A stretch of 64,000 nucleotides of DNA, taken from positions 1 through 64,000 of the forward strand of contig NZ_SJOH01000012.1 in the NCBI RefSeq assembly GCF_004331285.1, in the 5' to 3' direction. A program made the translations under genes and the position numbers. Source of the stretch: Acinetobacter sp. ANC 3781. GTDB lineage: Bacteria; Pseudomonadota; Gammaproteobacteria; Pseudomonadales; Moraxellaceae. Below the pieces are notes generated by a model that was not told the DNA's origin, ran no database searches, and saw nothing but the letters and a program-made list of their open reading frames with translations. Below, in pieces: positions 45,322-55,631 of this stretch (position 1 is the stretch's first letter; each line of letters opens with the position of its first letter).

Positions 45322-47112
45322 ATGATGCGAACTCATTACTGCGGTACTTTAACCGAAGCCCAAATTGACCAAACCGTAACATTATGCGGTTGGGTACACC
45401 GTCGCCGTGACCATGGTGGTGTAATCTTCCTTGACATGCGTGACCGTGACGGTCTTGTTCAAGTCGTGATTGACCCAGATACTCCCGAAGCTTTCTCAAC
45501 TGCTGACAAGGCACGTTCTGAATTCGTATTAAAAATTACAGGTCGTGTACGTCGTCGTTATGAAGGCACAGAAAATGCCAACATGGTGAGTGGTCAAATC
45601 GAAGTTCTAGCAAAAGACATCGAAGTTCTTGCAGCCTCTGAAACTCCGCCATTCCCATTGAATGACGAAAATACCAATATTTCTGAAGAAATTCGTTTGA
45701 AATACCGTTTCTTGGATATCCGTCGTCCTGAAATGCTAGATCGCTTACGTTTCCGTTCTAAACTTACCAACCTTATTCGCAACTACTTCGAAGAAAATGG
45801 TTTCTTGGACGTTGAAACGCCAATCTTGACACGTGCGACTCCAGAAGGTGCGCGTGACTATTTAGTTCCAAGCCGTGTTTCTAACGGTAGCTTCTACGCG
45901 CTTCCACAATCACCACAGCTGTTCAAACAGTTGTTGATGGTGGGCGGTATCGATCGTTACTACCAAATCGCAAAATGTTTCCGTGATGAAGACCTACGTG
46001 CCGACCGTCAGCCAGAATTCACCCAGATCGACGTTGAAACATCGTTCATGAGTGACGATGACATTATGGATTTGATGGAAACTTTAACGATCAAGATGTT
46101 CAAAGAACTTCTAAACGTTGAATTCGACAAATTCCCGCGTATGACTTATGCAGACGCTATGCGTGACTATGCATCTGACAAACCAGATATGCGTATTCCT
46201 TTGAAACTGGTTGACGTTGCAGACATGATGCAGGACGTTGAGTTCAAAGTATTCGCAGGTCCTGCTAAAGATCCTAAAGGCCGTATTGTTGCGCTTCGCG
46301 TACCCGGTGCAGGTTCACTTCCACGTAGCCAAATTGATGAATATACTAAATTCGTGGGCATTTACGGCGCGAAAGGTTTGGCTTATATCAAAGTCAACGA
46401 ACTTGAAAAAGGCATTGAAGGTCTTCAATCTCCAATCGTTAAATTCATCGAGCCAATCGTGCTTGACTTGTTGAAACGTGTTGGCGCTGAAAATGGCGAC
46501 ATCGTATTCTTTGGCGCAGATAAAGCCAAAGTTGTGAACGATGCCATGGGCGCTTTACGTATCAAAGTCGGTCACGACATGAAACTTGCGACTTGCGAGT
46601 GGGCGCCGCTTTGGGTCGTTGACTTCCCAATGTTTGAAGAAACTGATGATGGCAAATGGACCTCTGTGCATCACCCATTCACGCTACCAAAATCTAGCGT
46701 TGAAGAAGTGAAAAATAATCCAGGTGCGGCACTTTCAGTTGCTTATGACATGGTATTGAATGGTACTGAAGTCGGTGGTGGTTCACTACGTATCTTCAAC
46801 TTAGAAATGCAACAAGCTATTTTTGCCGCATTGGGCATTTCTGAAGAAGAAGCCGAAGAAAAATTCAGCTTCTTGTTGAATGCCTTACGTTACGGTGCAC
46901 CTCCGCATGGTGGTTTGGCATTCGGTCTGGACCGTTTAGTGATGTTAATGACTGGTGCGACTTCAATTCGTGATGTGATTGCATTCCCTAAAACCAAGAC
47001 TGCTGAATGTCCATTGACTCAAGCACCTGCGCCAGTTGAACCAAATCAATTGCGTGACCTAGGTATTCGTTTACGTGAAAAACCTAAAGCTGAAGTAAAA
47101 GTAGAAGCTTAA
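45322..47112 (+). CDS. aspS: Aspartyl-tRNA synthetase AspS
   Basis: Class II synthetase that charges tRNA-Asp, 596 residues (590 in E. coli). An N-terminal anticodon-binding OB domain (MRTHYCGTL to about residue 105) is followed by the catalytic domain with motif 2 [14 protein letters not shown], the bacterial GAD insertion near 290-410, and motif 3 [15 protein letters not shown]. It marks the left boundary of the outer-core glycan locus, as in other Acinetobacter genomes. Two ATGs in tandem can serve as start. A strong terminator follows. Confidence 0.97.
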   Translation: MMRTHYCGTLTEAQIDQTVTLCGWVHRRRDHGGVIFLDMRDRDGLVQVVIDPDTPEAFSTADKARSEFVLKITGRVRRRYEGTENANMVSGQIEVLAKDIEVLAASETPPFPLNDENTNISEEIRLKYRFLDIRRPEMLDRLRFRSKLTNLIRNYFEENGFLDVETPILTRATPEGARDYLVPSRVSNGSFYALPQSPQLFKQLLMVGGIDRYYQIAKCFRDEDLRADRQPEFTQIDVETSFMSDDDIMDLMETLTIKMFKELLNVEFDKFPRMTYADAMRDYASDKPDMRIPLKLVDVADMMQDVEFKVFAGPAKDPKGRIVALRVPGAGSLPRSQIDEYTKFVGIYGAKGLAYIKVNELEKGIEGLQSPIVKFIEPIVLDLLKRVGAENGDIVFFGADKAKVVNDAMGALRIKVGHDMKLATCEWAPLWVVDFPMFEETDDGKWTSVHHPFTLPKSSVEEVKNNPGAALSVAYDMVLNGTEVGGGSLRIFNLEMQQAIFAALGISEEEAEEKFSFLLNALRYGAPPHGGLAFGLDRLVMLMTGATSIRDVIAFPKTKTAECPLTQAPAPVEPNQLRDLGIRLREKPKAEVKVEA

Positions 47113-47129
47113 CGCTTTAATTCAGTGTT

Positions 47130-47158
47130 AAAAAACCCTGCATAAGCAGGGTTTTTTA
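47130..47158 (+). terminator. Terminator of aspS
   Basis: AAAAAACCCTGC / GCAGGGTTTTTT around ATAA. It is symmetrical, with Ts on both strands, and lies 17 bases after the stop. Confidence 0.9.
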
Positions 47159-47226
47159 TTGCATTGAGATCAAGACTTGAGAATGGCATAATAGCTGCCT
47201 ATTTCTATTTTGTGGTGAGCAACCTT

Positions 47227-47445
47227 ATGGCTATGCGTCCTGCTGTCCGTCGTCGTGCACTTGTGCTAATTATATTCGCTGTAGCTCAATGGTTGTTTAT
47301 GCGTTATATCTTAGCCAATGGTTTGTTCAATATGGACACCAATCAACGTATTTTATATTTTTGTGTCAGTAGTTTAGGTGGAGCACTCATCATTTTTGTG
47401 AGTTTGATTTATATGGTGTTGAAAGGCAACGCTGAGAAACCTTAA
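47227..47445 (+). CDS. Small two-helix membrane protein
   Basis: A 72-residue protein of unknown function. From the ATG at 47227 (GGTGAG seven bases upstream) it has a basic N terminus (MAMRPAVRRRA), a membrane helix at about 11-31, a short loop NMDTNQR, and a second helix near 42-64. The extended in-frame reading back to 47164 lacks a ribosome site. It lies directly after aspS, as part of the conserved edge of the glycan locus. Confidence 0.72.
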   Translation: MAMRPAVRRRALVLIIFAVAQWLFMRYILANGLFNMDTNQRILYFCVSSLGGALIIFVSLIYMVLKGNAEKP

Positions 47446-47638
47446 TCCCTTTTTCTCTCCCTACGAGATTGATAAGATTCTTCTAGAAATTTTATCTTAA
47501 TTTTTATTTATTTTGTTCTCAAGACTTTTGACCTCATTTTCTGTGGTTTGGAAATGGCGCAGCATCTTTGATGTAATAAAACTCTTTCCAAAATTTTCTT
47601 TTTATAATTATCTTGGCTATAAAGAGCTGTGCGTTTCT

Positions 47639-48502
47639 ATGTATTTTTTATTTAAAGTGGTCTCTTTACTCCCGCTCTTTGTCTTGCAATGGATTGCATC
47701 TTGCATTGCACTCCTCCTCAATAGCTATAATTCGTCTATGAAACGGATTACCGAAATTAATCTGCAATTGGCTTATCCGCACTTAACGGTTCAGCAACTT
47801 CAAGCTTTAACCAAAAGCAGTTTAAAAAGCCAATGTATGACCTACATTGAGTCCATCAAATGCTGGGGTATGTCGCCCGAATACAATTTAACTTTGTTAA
47901 AAAATATTTATGGTGAACACTACTTTACTGAAGCCTTAACCAATAAAAGAGGCGTCATTGTTGTGGTTGCACATTTTGGCTGTTGGGAACTTCTAAATGC
48001 ATGGCTTAATCAGTATAGCTCCCCCATGATTATGTATAAGCCCCATAAAAATAAAGCGATAGACCGTTTTATCTTGGAAGCAAGACAACGCGTGAATGCG
48101 ACTCTGGTCCCAACGGATGAAAATGGTGTACGTGCGATCTTTAAACATTTAAAGCAAGGTGGCTTGACCGTGATATTACCTGATCATCTCCCTAAAGAAT
48201 CAGGAGGTATTTATTCAGAGTTTTTTGGGCAAAACACATTATCAACCACATTGGTCTCGAAACTAGCCAGTAAAACTCAATGCAATGTCATTGGGCTCAG
48301 TTGTATCCGTGATGAAATATCAGGATTTAATGTACATTGCGTGCCTTTATCGGATGGTATTTTATCGAAAGATCTGCAGACTTCTGTAGATAGCTTGAAC
48401 CAAGATCTTGAAATTATGATTAATGTCGCACCTGAGCAGTATATCTGGTCTTATAAGCGTTTTCGTAAAGTTGAAGGTCAAGAAAATATTTATCAAATAT
48501 AA
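47639..48502 (+). CDS. LpxL/HtrB-family lipid A acyltransferase-like protein
   Basis: Membrane-anchored acyltransferase of the lipid A late-acylation family. From the ATG at 47639 it has 287 residues, near the family norm; a TTG at 47513 would add 42 unconvincing residues, so the start is uncertain. Evidence: an N-terminal hydrophobic helix (VSLLPLFVLQWIASCIALLL), the catalytic His/Glu pair in VVVAHFGCWELL (HX4E) near 113-124 of the short form, and PDHLPKESGGIYSEFFG. Its position beside the outer-core genes fits work on lipooligosaccharide, but the acyl chain and acceptor are not known. It runs convergently with the glycan operon. Confidence 0.8.
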   Translation: MYFLFKVVSLLPLFVLQWIASCIALLLNSYNSSMKRITEINLQLAYPHLTVQQLQALTKSSLKSQCMTYIESIKCWGMSPEYNLTLLKNIYGEHYFTEALTNKRGVIVVVAHFGCWELLNAWLNQYSSPMIMYKPHKNKAIDRFILEARQRVNATLVPTDENGVRAIFKHLKQGGLTVILPDHLPKESGGIYSEFFGQNTLSTTLVSKLASKTQCNVIGLSCIRDEISGFNVHCVPLSDGILSKDLQTSVDSLNQDLEIMINVAPEQYIWSYKRFRKVEGQENIYQI

Positions 48503-48524
48503 GATTATGAGTTCTGAATTTTAA

Positions 48525-48559
48525 GTCATCGTAACTTGGTATAATTTAGTTACGATGAC
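48525..48559. terminator. Long perfect hairpin between convergent genes
   Basis: GTCATCGTAACT (48525-48536) and AGTTACGATGAC (48548-48559) pair over twelve bases around an 11-base AT-rich loop. T-runs are weak, so its terminator function is less clear than its structure. Confidence 0.55.
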
Positions 48560-48569
48560 ATGAAATAGT

Positions 48570-49409
48570 TTATGGAATTATTTTATTGATCCAATACTTC
48601 AAAAATGTATAGTATTTAACAGGATAATAAATAAAGACGCTTTTTTTCTTATAATAATATTTTAGAATTAATCGATTAATCTTAAACTCCGCATCAAGAT
48701 ATACTTTTTCATTCTTATACGGTGCGATCACTTTTTTCATCTCAAGTGCCATTTTCAAGCCATCTTGCGAAAAACTTTCTTCATGAATACGGTATTGACA
48801 CAAGACAGTGGGGATATAAATTAATTTTTTTTGATTCTTGGTCAATTTTAACAACATATACCAATCTTCAACTTTAATATTTTCATCATAGCCCCCCACT
48901 TCCTGAATTACATCTAAATGAAACATCTGAGTTAAAGTTGGTAAATCATGATGATTTAAAATAATATCATTAAAACTATATTCTGTTTTTTCAGATACGC
49001 GCTGTTCCGTAATTTGATTATTTTTATCAATTAACTCTATACCGCCAAAGACTCCCGTTATATTGGGATTTAATTCTAGGTAGTCTACTTGTATCTGAGT
49101 TTTCTGCGGTAGCATCATATCATCAGAGGCAATGATACTGACATATTTTCCCTGACAATGTGTTAATGCTTCATTTAATGTCGAACATAAACCTTTATTC
49201 GCCCGTGTATTAAAATAAACACGTACAAAACGAGTTTGACACTGCTCTAATATCTCCTTAATTTTAGCAACTGATTGGTCTTTAGAACCATCATCAATCA
49301 CAATTAATTCGATATTGGCATAAGTTTGGTCAATAATACTTTGAATACTATCTTGAATATAAGCTTCATGGTTATAACAAGGAATAATTACAGAAACCAA
49401 TGGCCGCAT
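48570..49409 (-). CDS. Glycosyltransferase family 2
   Basis: A 279-residue GT-A transferase that probably adds a sugar to the lipooligosaccharide outer core. The N terminus VSVIIPCYNHEAYIQDSI and VIDDGSKDQS show the nucleotide-binding part, with the metal-binding ASDDMM near residue 95, followed by GGYDENIKVEDWYML. The C-terminal tail is basic and aromatic and may contact the membrane. It is the last gene of the leftward rmlB operon and starts one base after the aminotransferase stop overlaps it, so it is the natural candidate to transfer the 3-acetamido sugar. Donor and linkage cannot be fixed. Confidence 0.88.
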   Translation of the reverse strand: MRPLVSVIIPCYNHEAYIQDSIQSIIDQTYANIELIVIDDGSKDQSVAKIKEILEQCQTRFVRVYFNTRANKGLCSTLNEALTHCQGKYVSIIASDDMMLPQKTQIQVDYLELNPNITGVFGGIELIDKNNQITEQRVSEKTEYSFNDIILNHHDLPTLTQMFHLDVIQEVGGYDENIKVEDWYMLLKLTKNQKKLIYIPTVLCQYRIHEESFSQDGLKMALEMKKVIAPYKNEKVYLDAEFKINRLILKYYYKKKSVFIYYPVKYYTFLKYWINKIIP

Positions 49410-50536
49410 TAATCTAGTCCTTGAGGTATGAAACTATTACATAGCTCAACAACCTTTTCTGTTTCTTCTAAAGTCTGAGTCGGCCCCATTGGCAAACTTA
49501 AAACTTGCTGATGGATTTTTTCAGTCAAAGGGAAACTCAAATCGTTCCATTCTTTATAAGCTTGTTGCTTATGGGGAGGAATTGGATAATGAATTAAGGT
49601 TTGCACGCCATTTTCAAGTAAATACTGTTGTAGTTCATCTCGATATTTAGTTTGAAGCACGAATAAATGCCATACGTGTTGCTTATATTCGCGTACTTCA
49701 GTCTGACTCAAAGGCAATGTGATATATGAATTTTTTATTTTAGATAAATATAAACTGGCAATCTGACGACGATGAGTTGTTTCTTGATCCAGATAGGTCA
49801 ATTTTACATCCAGCATTGCGGCCTGTATTTCATCTAAACGGCTATTTACTCCAGGAACCAAATTTTTATATTTTTCATGCGAACCATAATTTCTCAAGGC
49901 TTTCAACATATTTGCCAATTCAATATCATTGGTTGTTACTGCCCCAGCATCCCCTAAGGCACCCAGGTTTTTCCCTGGATAGAAGCTAAAACCAGAAGCA
50001 TCACCCCAATTCCCAGCACGAATACCCTCTATTTCAGCACCATGAGCTTGTGCTGAATCTTCTATTACCAATAAATTGTATTGTTTAGCAATCTGCATAA
50101 TTTTTGGCATATCTGCTAGCTGTCCATACAAATGTACGGCTAGGATCGCTTTCGTCTTCAGTGTAATAGCTTGCTCAAGCGCTTCTACAGAAATATTTAA
50201 ACTCTTGCTGTCAGGTTCAACCAATACAGCTTTTAAATTATTTGCGGTAATAGCCAAAATACTTGCTATATAAGTATTCGCAGGAACAATGACCTCATCC
50301 CCGTCTTGTAACTTGCCTAACTCTTTCCATGCACGAAGTATCAAAATAAGTGCATCTAGTCCATTTGCAACGCCAATCGCAAACTTTGTACCGCAATAAG
50401 TTGCAAAATTTTGTTCAAATGTTCCAAGTTCTTGACCACCAATATACCAACCCGAATCAATCACACGATTACATGCTGCTTTTAATTCATCTTGATATTG
50501 TTGATTTACTTTTTTTAAGTCTAAAAATGGGATCAT
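49409..50536 (-). CDS. PLP sugar aminotransferase (DegT/DnrJ/EryC1 family, FdtB/QdtB type)
   Basis: Likely adds the amino group at C3 of a dTDP-3-keto-6-deoxyhexose. The 375 residues have the family layout: [15 protein letters not shown] near 27-41, [19 protein letters not shown] near 160, and the PLP lysine Lys189 in [15 protein letters not shown]. The neighbours are a fused 3,4-ketoisomerase/acetyltransferase and rmlA-rmlB, which argues for FdtB or QdtB rather than the 4-aminotransferase VioA, although the fold alone cannot tell them apart. Its start overlaps the stop of the upstream gene by four bases. Confidence 0.88.
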   Translation of the reverse strand: MIPFLDLKKVNQQYQDELKAACNRVIDSGWYIGGQELGTFEQNFATYCGTKFAIGVANGLDALILILRAWKELGKLQDGDEVIVPANTYIASILAITANNLKAVLVEPDSKSLNISVEALEQAITLKTKAILAVHLYGQLADMPKIMQIAKQYNLLVIEDSAQAHGAEIEGIRAGNWGDASGFSFYPGKNLGALGDAGAVTTNDIELANMLKALRNYGSHEKYKNLVPGVNSRLDEIQAAMLDVKLTYLDQETTHRRQIASLYLSKIKNSYITLPLSQTEVREYKQHVWHLFVLQTKYRDELQQYLLENGVQTLIHYPIPPHKQQAYKEWNDLSFPLTEKIHQQVLSLPMGPTQTLEETEKVVELCNSFIPQGLD

Positions 50537-51393
50537 TCTTCTATAAAACCTTTTACAGTAGCGGGATTACCTACAACAATTGCATTTTCAGGCACATCTT
50601 TTGTCACAACCGCGCCTGCGCCAACCATGGCATTTTTTCCAATTCTAATACCGGGCAGGATAGTGGCATTTGCACCAATACTCGCCCCTTCCTCAATGAT
50701 TGTTCTTAAAAATTCATCAGGATATTGTTTAGAACGTGGATGCTTATCATTAGTAAATGTAACATTGGGACCAATAAATACATTATCCTGAACGGTAATC
50801 CCATCCCAAATAAAGACACCCGATTTCACAGTTACATTGTCACCAATAACCACATCATTCTCGATAAGTGTATGGGCGCAAATATTACAGTTTTTCCCAA
50901 TGGTGGCTTGTGCTAGGATCACGCTATATTGCCAAACACGACTATCTTCACCTATTTGAGAACTTTGCACATCAGCCAAAGGGTGGATAAAGGGTTTATG
51001 GGCCACTTTGATAAAATCAGCATAATCACGAATATAATCCGATTCATCATAGTGTTCACTTGCAAGCACAAGTAATACACAATCATCTGAAAAATCATGC
51101 ATTTCACGCCACATCAAGCTTTCAATCAATAAGCCTTGTGCAGGTGAAGACAGAACCACTTCTTCTTTTTGATAACCATTATCCAAAATAAACTTGCAGC
51201 TTCCATGTAGGCAGATCGCCACTTGTTTTAAATTTTTATGTGCATGGAAACCACGAGCCTGGTTATCAATAGTCTTAAAAATGTAATAGATACGTTTTAA
51301 TTCAAATGGAATGGATTGACTCGACTCCAGTGCAATCAAGCCACCACGATGGTCACTTAAATCTGGCAAGTCGATTAACTGAACTAAACTCAT
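50533..51393 (-). CDS. Fused dTDP-hexose 3,4-ketoisomerase / N-acetyltransferase (FdtD-like)
   Basis: A two-domain enzyme of 286 residues. Residues about 1-132 are an FdtA-type cupin, with the conserved RGFHAHKNL at 48-55 (His50, His52) and the [10 protein letters not shown] segment; it would isomerise dTDP-4-keto-6-deoxyglucose to the 3-keto form. Residues about 137-286 are a left-handed beta-helix acetyltransferase with hexapeptide repeats ([21 protein letters not shown], in part, and [21 protein letters not shown]). Separate FdtA and FdtC are usual; the fused kind is known from Shewanella denitrificans. It lies between rmlA and the aminotransferase, giving the complete dTDP-3-acetamido-3,6-dideoxyhexose route. 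Gal or Glc form (Fuc3NAc or Qui3NAc) cannot be decided by eye. Confidence 0.9.
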   Translation of the reverse strand: MSLVQLIDLPDLSDHRGGLIALESSQSIPFELKRIYYIFKTIDNQARGFHAHKNLKQVAICLHGSCKFILDNGYQKEEVVLSSPAQGLLIESLMWREMHDFSDDCVLLVLASEHYDESDYIRDYADFIKVAHKPFIHPLADVQSSQIGEDSRVWQYSVILAQATIGKNCNICAHTLIENDVVIGDNVTVKSGVFIWDGITVQDNVFIGPNVTFTNDKHPRSKQYPDEFLRTIIEEGASIGANATILPGIRIGKNAMVGAGAVVTKDVPENAIVVGNPATVKGFIEE

Positions 51394-51395
51394 CT

Positions 51396-52268
51396 TTATT
51401 CACTTACCAACGAAATTAAATATTGACCGTAGTCATTTTTACTCATGCTTTGACCAATTTCTAAAACTTGTATCGCAGTCAGCCAGCCATTGTTAAATGC
51501 AATTTCTTCCAAACACGCAACCTTATAACCCTGACGTTTTTCAATGGTTTCAACAAAGTGTGCTGCTTCTAATAAACTTTCATGCGTACCCGTATCTAGC
51601 CATGCAAAACCACGACCCAATAACTCTACATTTAAATCACCACGTTCAAGATACATCTGATTTACAGTAGTAATTTCTAACTCACCACGATCAGATGGCT
51701 TCACCTGTTTGGCAATTTGAATAACGTCATTATCATAAAAATATAAGCCAGTCACCGCAAAATTAGACTTCGGATGTTTTGGCTTTTCTTCAAGGGAAAT
51801 CGCACACTTATTTTGATCAAACTCAACCACACCAAAACGTTCAGGGTCTTTGACTTGATAACCAAATACCGTTGCACCTTTTTCACGTGCAATCGCTTGT
51901 CTCAACATTGGTGTAAAGCCTTGACCATAAAAAATATTATCGCCAAGCACTAAACATACATTGCTCTGACCAATAAACTCTTCACCAATAATAAATGCCT
52001 GTGCCAAACCATCTGGACTTGGCTGTACCGCATAACTTAGCTCAATACCAAAAAGTGAGCCATCTCCCAGTAAGCGCTTAAAACTTTCCACATCTTCGGG
52101 TGTAGTAATAATAAGAATTTCACGAATACCAGCCAGCATCAACACTGACAAAGGATAATAAATCATCGGCTTATCATAAATTGGCAACAACTGCTTTGAT
52201 ACGCCTTTAGTAATGGGGTACAAGCGTGTACCTGAACCACCAGCGAGAATAATTCCTTTCGTATTCAT
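51396..52268 (-). CDS. rmlA: Glucose-1-phosphate thymidylyltransferase RmlA
   Basis: Makes dTDP-glucose from glucose-1-phosphate and dTTP. The 290 residues start with the nucleotidyl-transfer loop [20 protein letters not shown] and have [24 protein letters not shown] and [12 protein letters not shown] as usual. It starts on the last base of the rmlB stop, so it is translationally linked to it. There is no rmlC or rmlD in the window, so the product is diverted to 3-amino sugars rather than rhamnose. Confidence 0.96.
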   Translation of the reverse strand: MNTKGIILAGGSGTRLYPITKGVSKQLLPIYDKPMIYYPLSVLMLAGIREILIITTPEDVESFKRLLGDGSLFGIELSYAVQPSPDGLAQAFIIGEEFIGQSNVCLVLGDNIFYGQGFTPMLRQAIAREKGATVFGYQVKDPERFGVVEFDQNKCAISLEEKPKHPKSNFAVTGLYFYDNDVIQIAKQVKPSDRGELEITTVNQMYLERGDLNVELLGRGFAWLDTGTHESLLEAAHFVETIEKRQGYKVACLEEIAFNNGWLTAIQVLEIGQSMSKNDYGQYLISLVSE

Positions 52269-53326
52269 TATTTATGCACCCCTAGTCTCTCACGCTGATA
52301 GCTACCATCTTGAACTCTACGACACCAGTCTAAATGACTCAAATACCATTCTACCGTTTGACGAATGCCTGTTTCAAAAGATTCTTGCGGTACCCATCCC
52401 AGTTCATTTTTTATTTTACTTGCATCAATCGCATAACGATGATCATGACCTGGACGATCTTGAACAAAGGTAATTAAAGATGCATATGACTGTTCATCAC
52501 TTCGTGGCTGAAGCTCATCTAATATTTGGCAAATGGTTCTGACTACTTCAATATTTTGCTTTTCATTATGACCACCAATATTATAAGTTTCCCCGACTTG
52601 ACCTTGGGTAGCTACCGTATATAAGGCACGCGCATGATCTTCAACAAACAACCAATCGCGTACTTGTTGGCCATTTCCATAAATCGGCAATGCTTTACCT
52701 TCTAAAGCGTTCAAAATTACCAGAGGAATCAGTTTTTCTGGAAAATGGTAGGGGCCATAATTATTTGAACAATTGGTCACGATCGTCGGTAGACCATAGG
52801 TTCTATACCATGCCCGAACCAGATGGTCTGAACTGGCTTTACTTGCAGAATAAGGTGAACTTGGTTGGTAGGAGGTTTTTTCGGTAAATAAATCCGTGGT
52901 TCCTTCTAAATCACCATAAACCTCATCGGTAGAGATATGATGAAAGCGGAAACTCTGCTTTTTTTCTTCATCTAAGGCTAACCAATATTTTCGGGTTGCT
53001 TCTAAAAGGGTATAGGTTCCCACAATATTGGTTTGAATAAATGCTGCCGGACCATCGATCGATCGATCTACATGAGATTCAGCCGCTAAATGCATTATCA
53101 CATCGGGTTGAAAATCTGTTATTGCATCATCCAAAGCAACCACATCACAAATATCGACTTGATTAAAGTAATAGCGTGGACTTTGCTCAACTTCAGATAA
53201 AGATTCCAAATTACCTGCATAGGTCAATTTATCAATATTAAGTACTTCATTTCGAGTATTTTGAATAATATATCGAATAACCGCAGAACCAATAAAGCCT
53301 GCGCCGCCAGTGATTAAATACTTCAT
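52268..53326 (-). CDS. rmlB: dTDP-glucose 4,6-dehydratase RmlB
   Basis: NAD-dependent dehydratase that makes dTDP-4-keto-6-deoxyglucose, first gene of the leftward sugar operon. The 352 residues have the Rossmann loop [10 protein letters not shown], the SDR catalytic YSASK (Tyr and Lys), [11 protein letters not shown] and [12 protein letters not shown]. All genes of the operon from here to the GT2 are spaced or overlapped by only a few bases. Its promoter should lie in the AT-rich region at 53327-53640. Confidence 0.97.
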   Translation of the reverse strand: MKYLITGGAGFIGSAVIRYIIQNTRNEVLNIDKLTYAGNLESLSEVEQSPRYYFNQVDICDVVALDDAITDFQPDVIMHLAAESHVDRSIDGPAAFIQTNIVGTYTLLEATRKYWLALDEEKKQSFRFHHISTDEVYGDLEGTTDLFTEKTSYQPSSPYSASKASSDHLVRAWYRTYGLPTIVTNCSNNYGPYHFPEKLIPLVILNALEGKALPIYGNGQQVRDWLFVEDHARALYTVATQGQVGETYNIGGHNEKQNIEVVRTICQILDELQPRSDEQSYASLITFVQDRPGHDHRYAIDASKIKNELGWVPQESFETGIRQTVEWYLSHLDWCRRVQDGSYQRERLGVHK

Positions 53327-53640
53327 AGTGCTTTAGTGACCTTAATATTGATAAAAAGCATATTTGTTTAAAGCTAAGAACCGCATTCTATTACTTTTTA
53401 TTCTTGGTTCCTACTTTATTGTAGAAGATAACTCTACGATAGATATAAATTTTAACAACATCGTTAATTTAATTGCTTCGTTTTTTTAGTGAAAAAAATT
53501 AGAGATATACAAGAATATAATGGAGAGTAATCAAAGATTGAATAAATAAAATCAAGACTTTAGTTAGCAGCTATTTAGTTTAATTTTAGTGGCAAAACTT
53601 ATAGAATAGCGGCAGCTATAATTATTTTTTGAATATCTAC
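53327..53640. promoter_or_regulatory. AT-rich divergent region inside the glycan locus
   Basis: About 314 bases with no gene, between two divergent blocks. It must contain the promoters of rmlB (leftward) and the GT25 gene (rightward), but no near-consensus promoter stands out. An ops-like GCGGCAGCTA at about 53611 matches only partly and I do not rely on it. A short GTAGA...TCTAC symmetry near 53420-53440 is visible. Confidence 0.4.
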
Positions 53641-54486
53641 ATGAAGAAAATCTTAATCTTATGCATATCTTTAAAAGATAGCAAAGCAAGACAAGACAAC
53701 ATATCTCATCAAATACAAGCCCTCAAACAAGCTGTATCCGATATTCAAATTGATTTTCAGTTTTTTGAAGGAGTGTATGGAAAAGAACTTCCGCCTGAAT
53801 ACATCGTTTTTTTAGATCTCAGAAGAAAAATTTCAGGACAATGTGAACATGCATTAGGACCTAGCGAATTCGGCTGCTTTTTAAGTCACATGACGTTATG
53901 GCAACGTTTAGCACAAGGTGATTATGTCGAATATGACCGCGTTATCATTTTAGAAGATGATGTCATCGTCAATCTTAATCATATTACAGAAAAGCTAACT
54001 TCCTTAATCACCCTCAATCCTGATTTTGCCTTTCTAAGTGGCAATACAGAACCTTCTCGTCGGCGTATTCGCGGTTTTAACAGTGAAGATAATCTATATT
54101 TCAATCTGACTGGACCGAAAGATCTTTACACTGGGGCATATGCCTATTCCCTCACCCCAGAAAAAGCACAGTTTTTTATCGAAAAACAAATTAAGAAATT
54201 AACCTACTTGGATGATTGGACCTATTTACTTAAGTCATCAACCACCATCCCTTATTACTATTGTTTTGAACATGATGATGAAATGCAAAGTAATATTGCT
54301 GGTGACCGTAAAATTTTTATGAAAAAGCCAAATCGTTTTAAGAAAAATTATCGAAAGATTCGTAATGACCTCGTTTCTCGTATTATTTCTTTATTTTTAT
54401 TTAAAAAAATTATTCGTCTTTCTGCTTTTATCGCAGCACATAAAAACAGCTTAAATACACCAGAAAATAATAAGAGTGATCATTAA
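53641..54486 (+). CDS. Glycosyltransferase family 25 (LPS type)
   Basis: A 281-residue family 25 transferase, the group that includes Haemophilus and Neisseria galactosyl- and glucosyltransferases of LOS. Motifs are GPSEFGCFLSHMTLWQ near 85-100, the acidic VIILEDDVIV near 112-121 and the C-terminal YLDDWTYLLK with FEHDDEMQS. An in-frame TTG upstream is possible, but the ATG at 53641 gives the usual KKILILCISLKDSKAR start. Its ribosome site is poor. Codon use is strongly AT-biased, like the rest of this block. Confidence 0.85.
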   Translation: MKKILILCISLKDSKARQDNISHQIQALKQAVSDIQIDFQFFEGVYGKELPPEYIVFLDLRRKISGQCEHALGPSEFGCFLSHMTLWQRLAQGDYVEYDRVIILEDDVIVNLNHITEKLTSLITLNPDFAFLSGNTEPSRRRIRGFNSEDNLYFNLTGPKDLYTGAYAYSLTPEKAQFFIEKQIKKLTYLDDWTYLLKSSTTIPYYYCFEHDDEMQSNIAGDRKIFMKKPNRFKKNYRKIRNDLVSRIISLFLFKKIIRLSAFIAAHKNSLNTPENNKSDH

Positions 54487-54487
54487 A

Positions 54488-55594
54488 ATGAAAAAATACC
54501 TTTTTATTCAAGATCATTTATATGGTGGCGGTGCAGAACAAATATGTATTGATACTGCTGTTGCGCTTAAAGAAAAAGGTCATGATGTGACTGTATTGTT
54601 ATTAGATTCAAATAATATACGCACAGCCTATCCTGAAGACTTGAATCTAATCAAATTCGATATAGCACCGGCTTTCATGCAAGGCAGTATCAAAAAAAAT
54701 AAGTTAAAAAGTGTTCCTTTAGAGCAACAAGCTGAACTGACGCAAATCATTAATGACTTAGCACCAGATACTATTATTGCGGGTCATTCACATGCTTTTT
54801 GGTTATCATCGATTCTGACGGGCAATATCTGGTTTTGGGTACATGGCGACTCATTAGGTTTGGTGCTAAAACAAAATTTAGGTTTCTTTAAATACCTAGA
54901 AGCCGTTAAAAAGTTTATGCAATGTAAAAAAGCCTGTAACTATCTTTTTAAAGGCAAACAACTGATTGTTGTTAACCAAGATATTGCGACACTTCTTCAT
55001 AAACATGTTAAAGATATAACAGTAAAAGTCATCCATAACGGGATTGATTTTAAACGGCTCAAAAGCAACTTGGTAAATGAAGAAATTAATATTAATAAAA
55101 AATGGGATACCATTTTTGTAGGTCGTTTATCTGAAGAAAAACAACCTGATATAGCGATTAAAGCTTTTGCTAAAAGTGGTTTAACGGGGCGTATGGCAAT
55201 TGTCGGTGACGGCCCGTTGTTAGATGAACTAGTGACTCTTACAGAACAATTTGGGCTGACTGAGCGTATTGATTTCTTTGGCTGGCAAGACCAACCCAAC
55301 CATTTTATTCAACAAAGTTATTGCTTGATCTTACCTTCGCGTACTGAAGGCTCCCCTCTTATTGTTGCAGAAGCCATTATTTTGCATGTTCCTGTGGTTG
55401 CTTTTAATTGCTGTGAAGGCGTGGCATACCAACTCTCGTCTGGAGAGCTTTCTCAAGGTTTGGTCCCTTTAAACGATATTGAAGCCTTATCTAAAAGGCT
55501 TCGCCAAGTGGTCACTCAGCCTTATGCGATTCAAGAGCAAGACATACAACGCCTGAATATTACAGAAATGGCAAAGGCTTTTGAAGAATTATAA
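54488..55594 (+). CDS. Glycosyltransferase family 4
   Basis: A 368-residue GT-B transferase that probably extends the lipooligosaccharide. The N-terminal lobe starts KKYLFIQDHLYGGGAEQICIDTA; the C-terminal, nucleotide-sugar lobe has VIHNGIDFKRL, FVGRLSEEKQPDIAIKAFAKSG and the EX7E motif in LPSRTEGSPLIVAEAI. It begins one base after the GT25 stop. A GTG at 54476 overlapping the previous gene is an alternative start. Sugar specificity is not known. Confidence 0.86.
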   Translation: MKKYLFIQDHLYGGGAEQICIDTAVALKEKGHDVTVLLLDSNNIRTAYPEDLNLIKFDIAPAFMQGSIKKNKLKSVPLEQQAELTQIINDLAPDTIIAGHSHAFWLSSILTGNIWFWVHGDSLGLVLKQNLGFFKYLEAVKKFMQCKKACNYLFKGKQLIVVNQDIATLLHKHVKDITVKVIHNGIDFKRLKSNLVNEEININKKWDTIFVGRLSEEKQPDIAIKAFAKSGLTGRMAIVGDGPLLDELVTLTEQFGLTERIDFFGWQDQPNHFIQQSYCLILPSRTEGSPLIVAEAIILHVPVVAFNCCEGVAYQLSSGELSQGLVPLNDIEALSKRLRQVVTQPYAIQEQDIQRLNITEMAKAFEEL

Positions 55595-55631
55595 GTCCCT
55601 ATATTTAAACCTTTGATTTGAGCAAGCCATC

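Noticed and set aside
49409..50536. VioA-type 4-aminotransferase
   Set aside because: The adjoining 3,4-ketoisomerase domain argues for amination at C3.
53605..53625. ops element for RfaH-type antitermination
   Set aside because: Only about seven of ten bases match, and it is too close to the GT25 start to be convincing.
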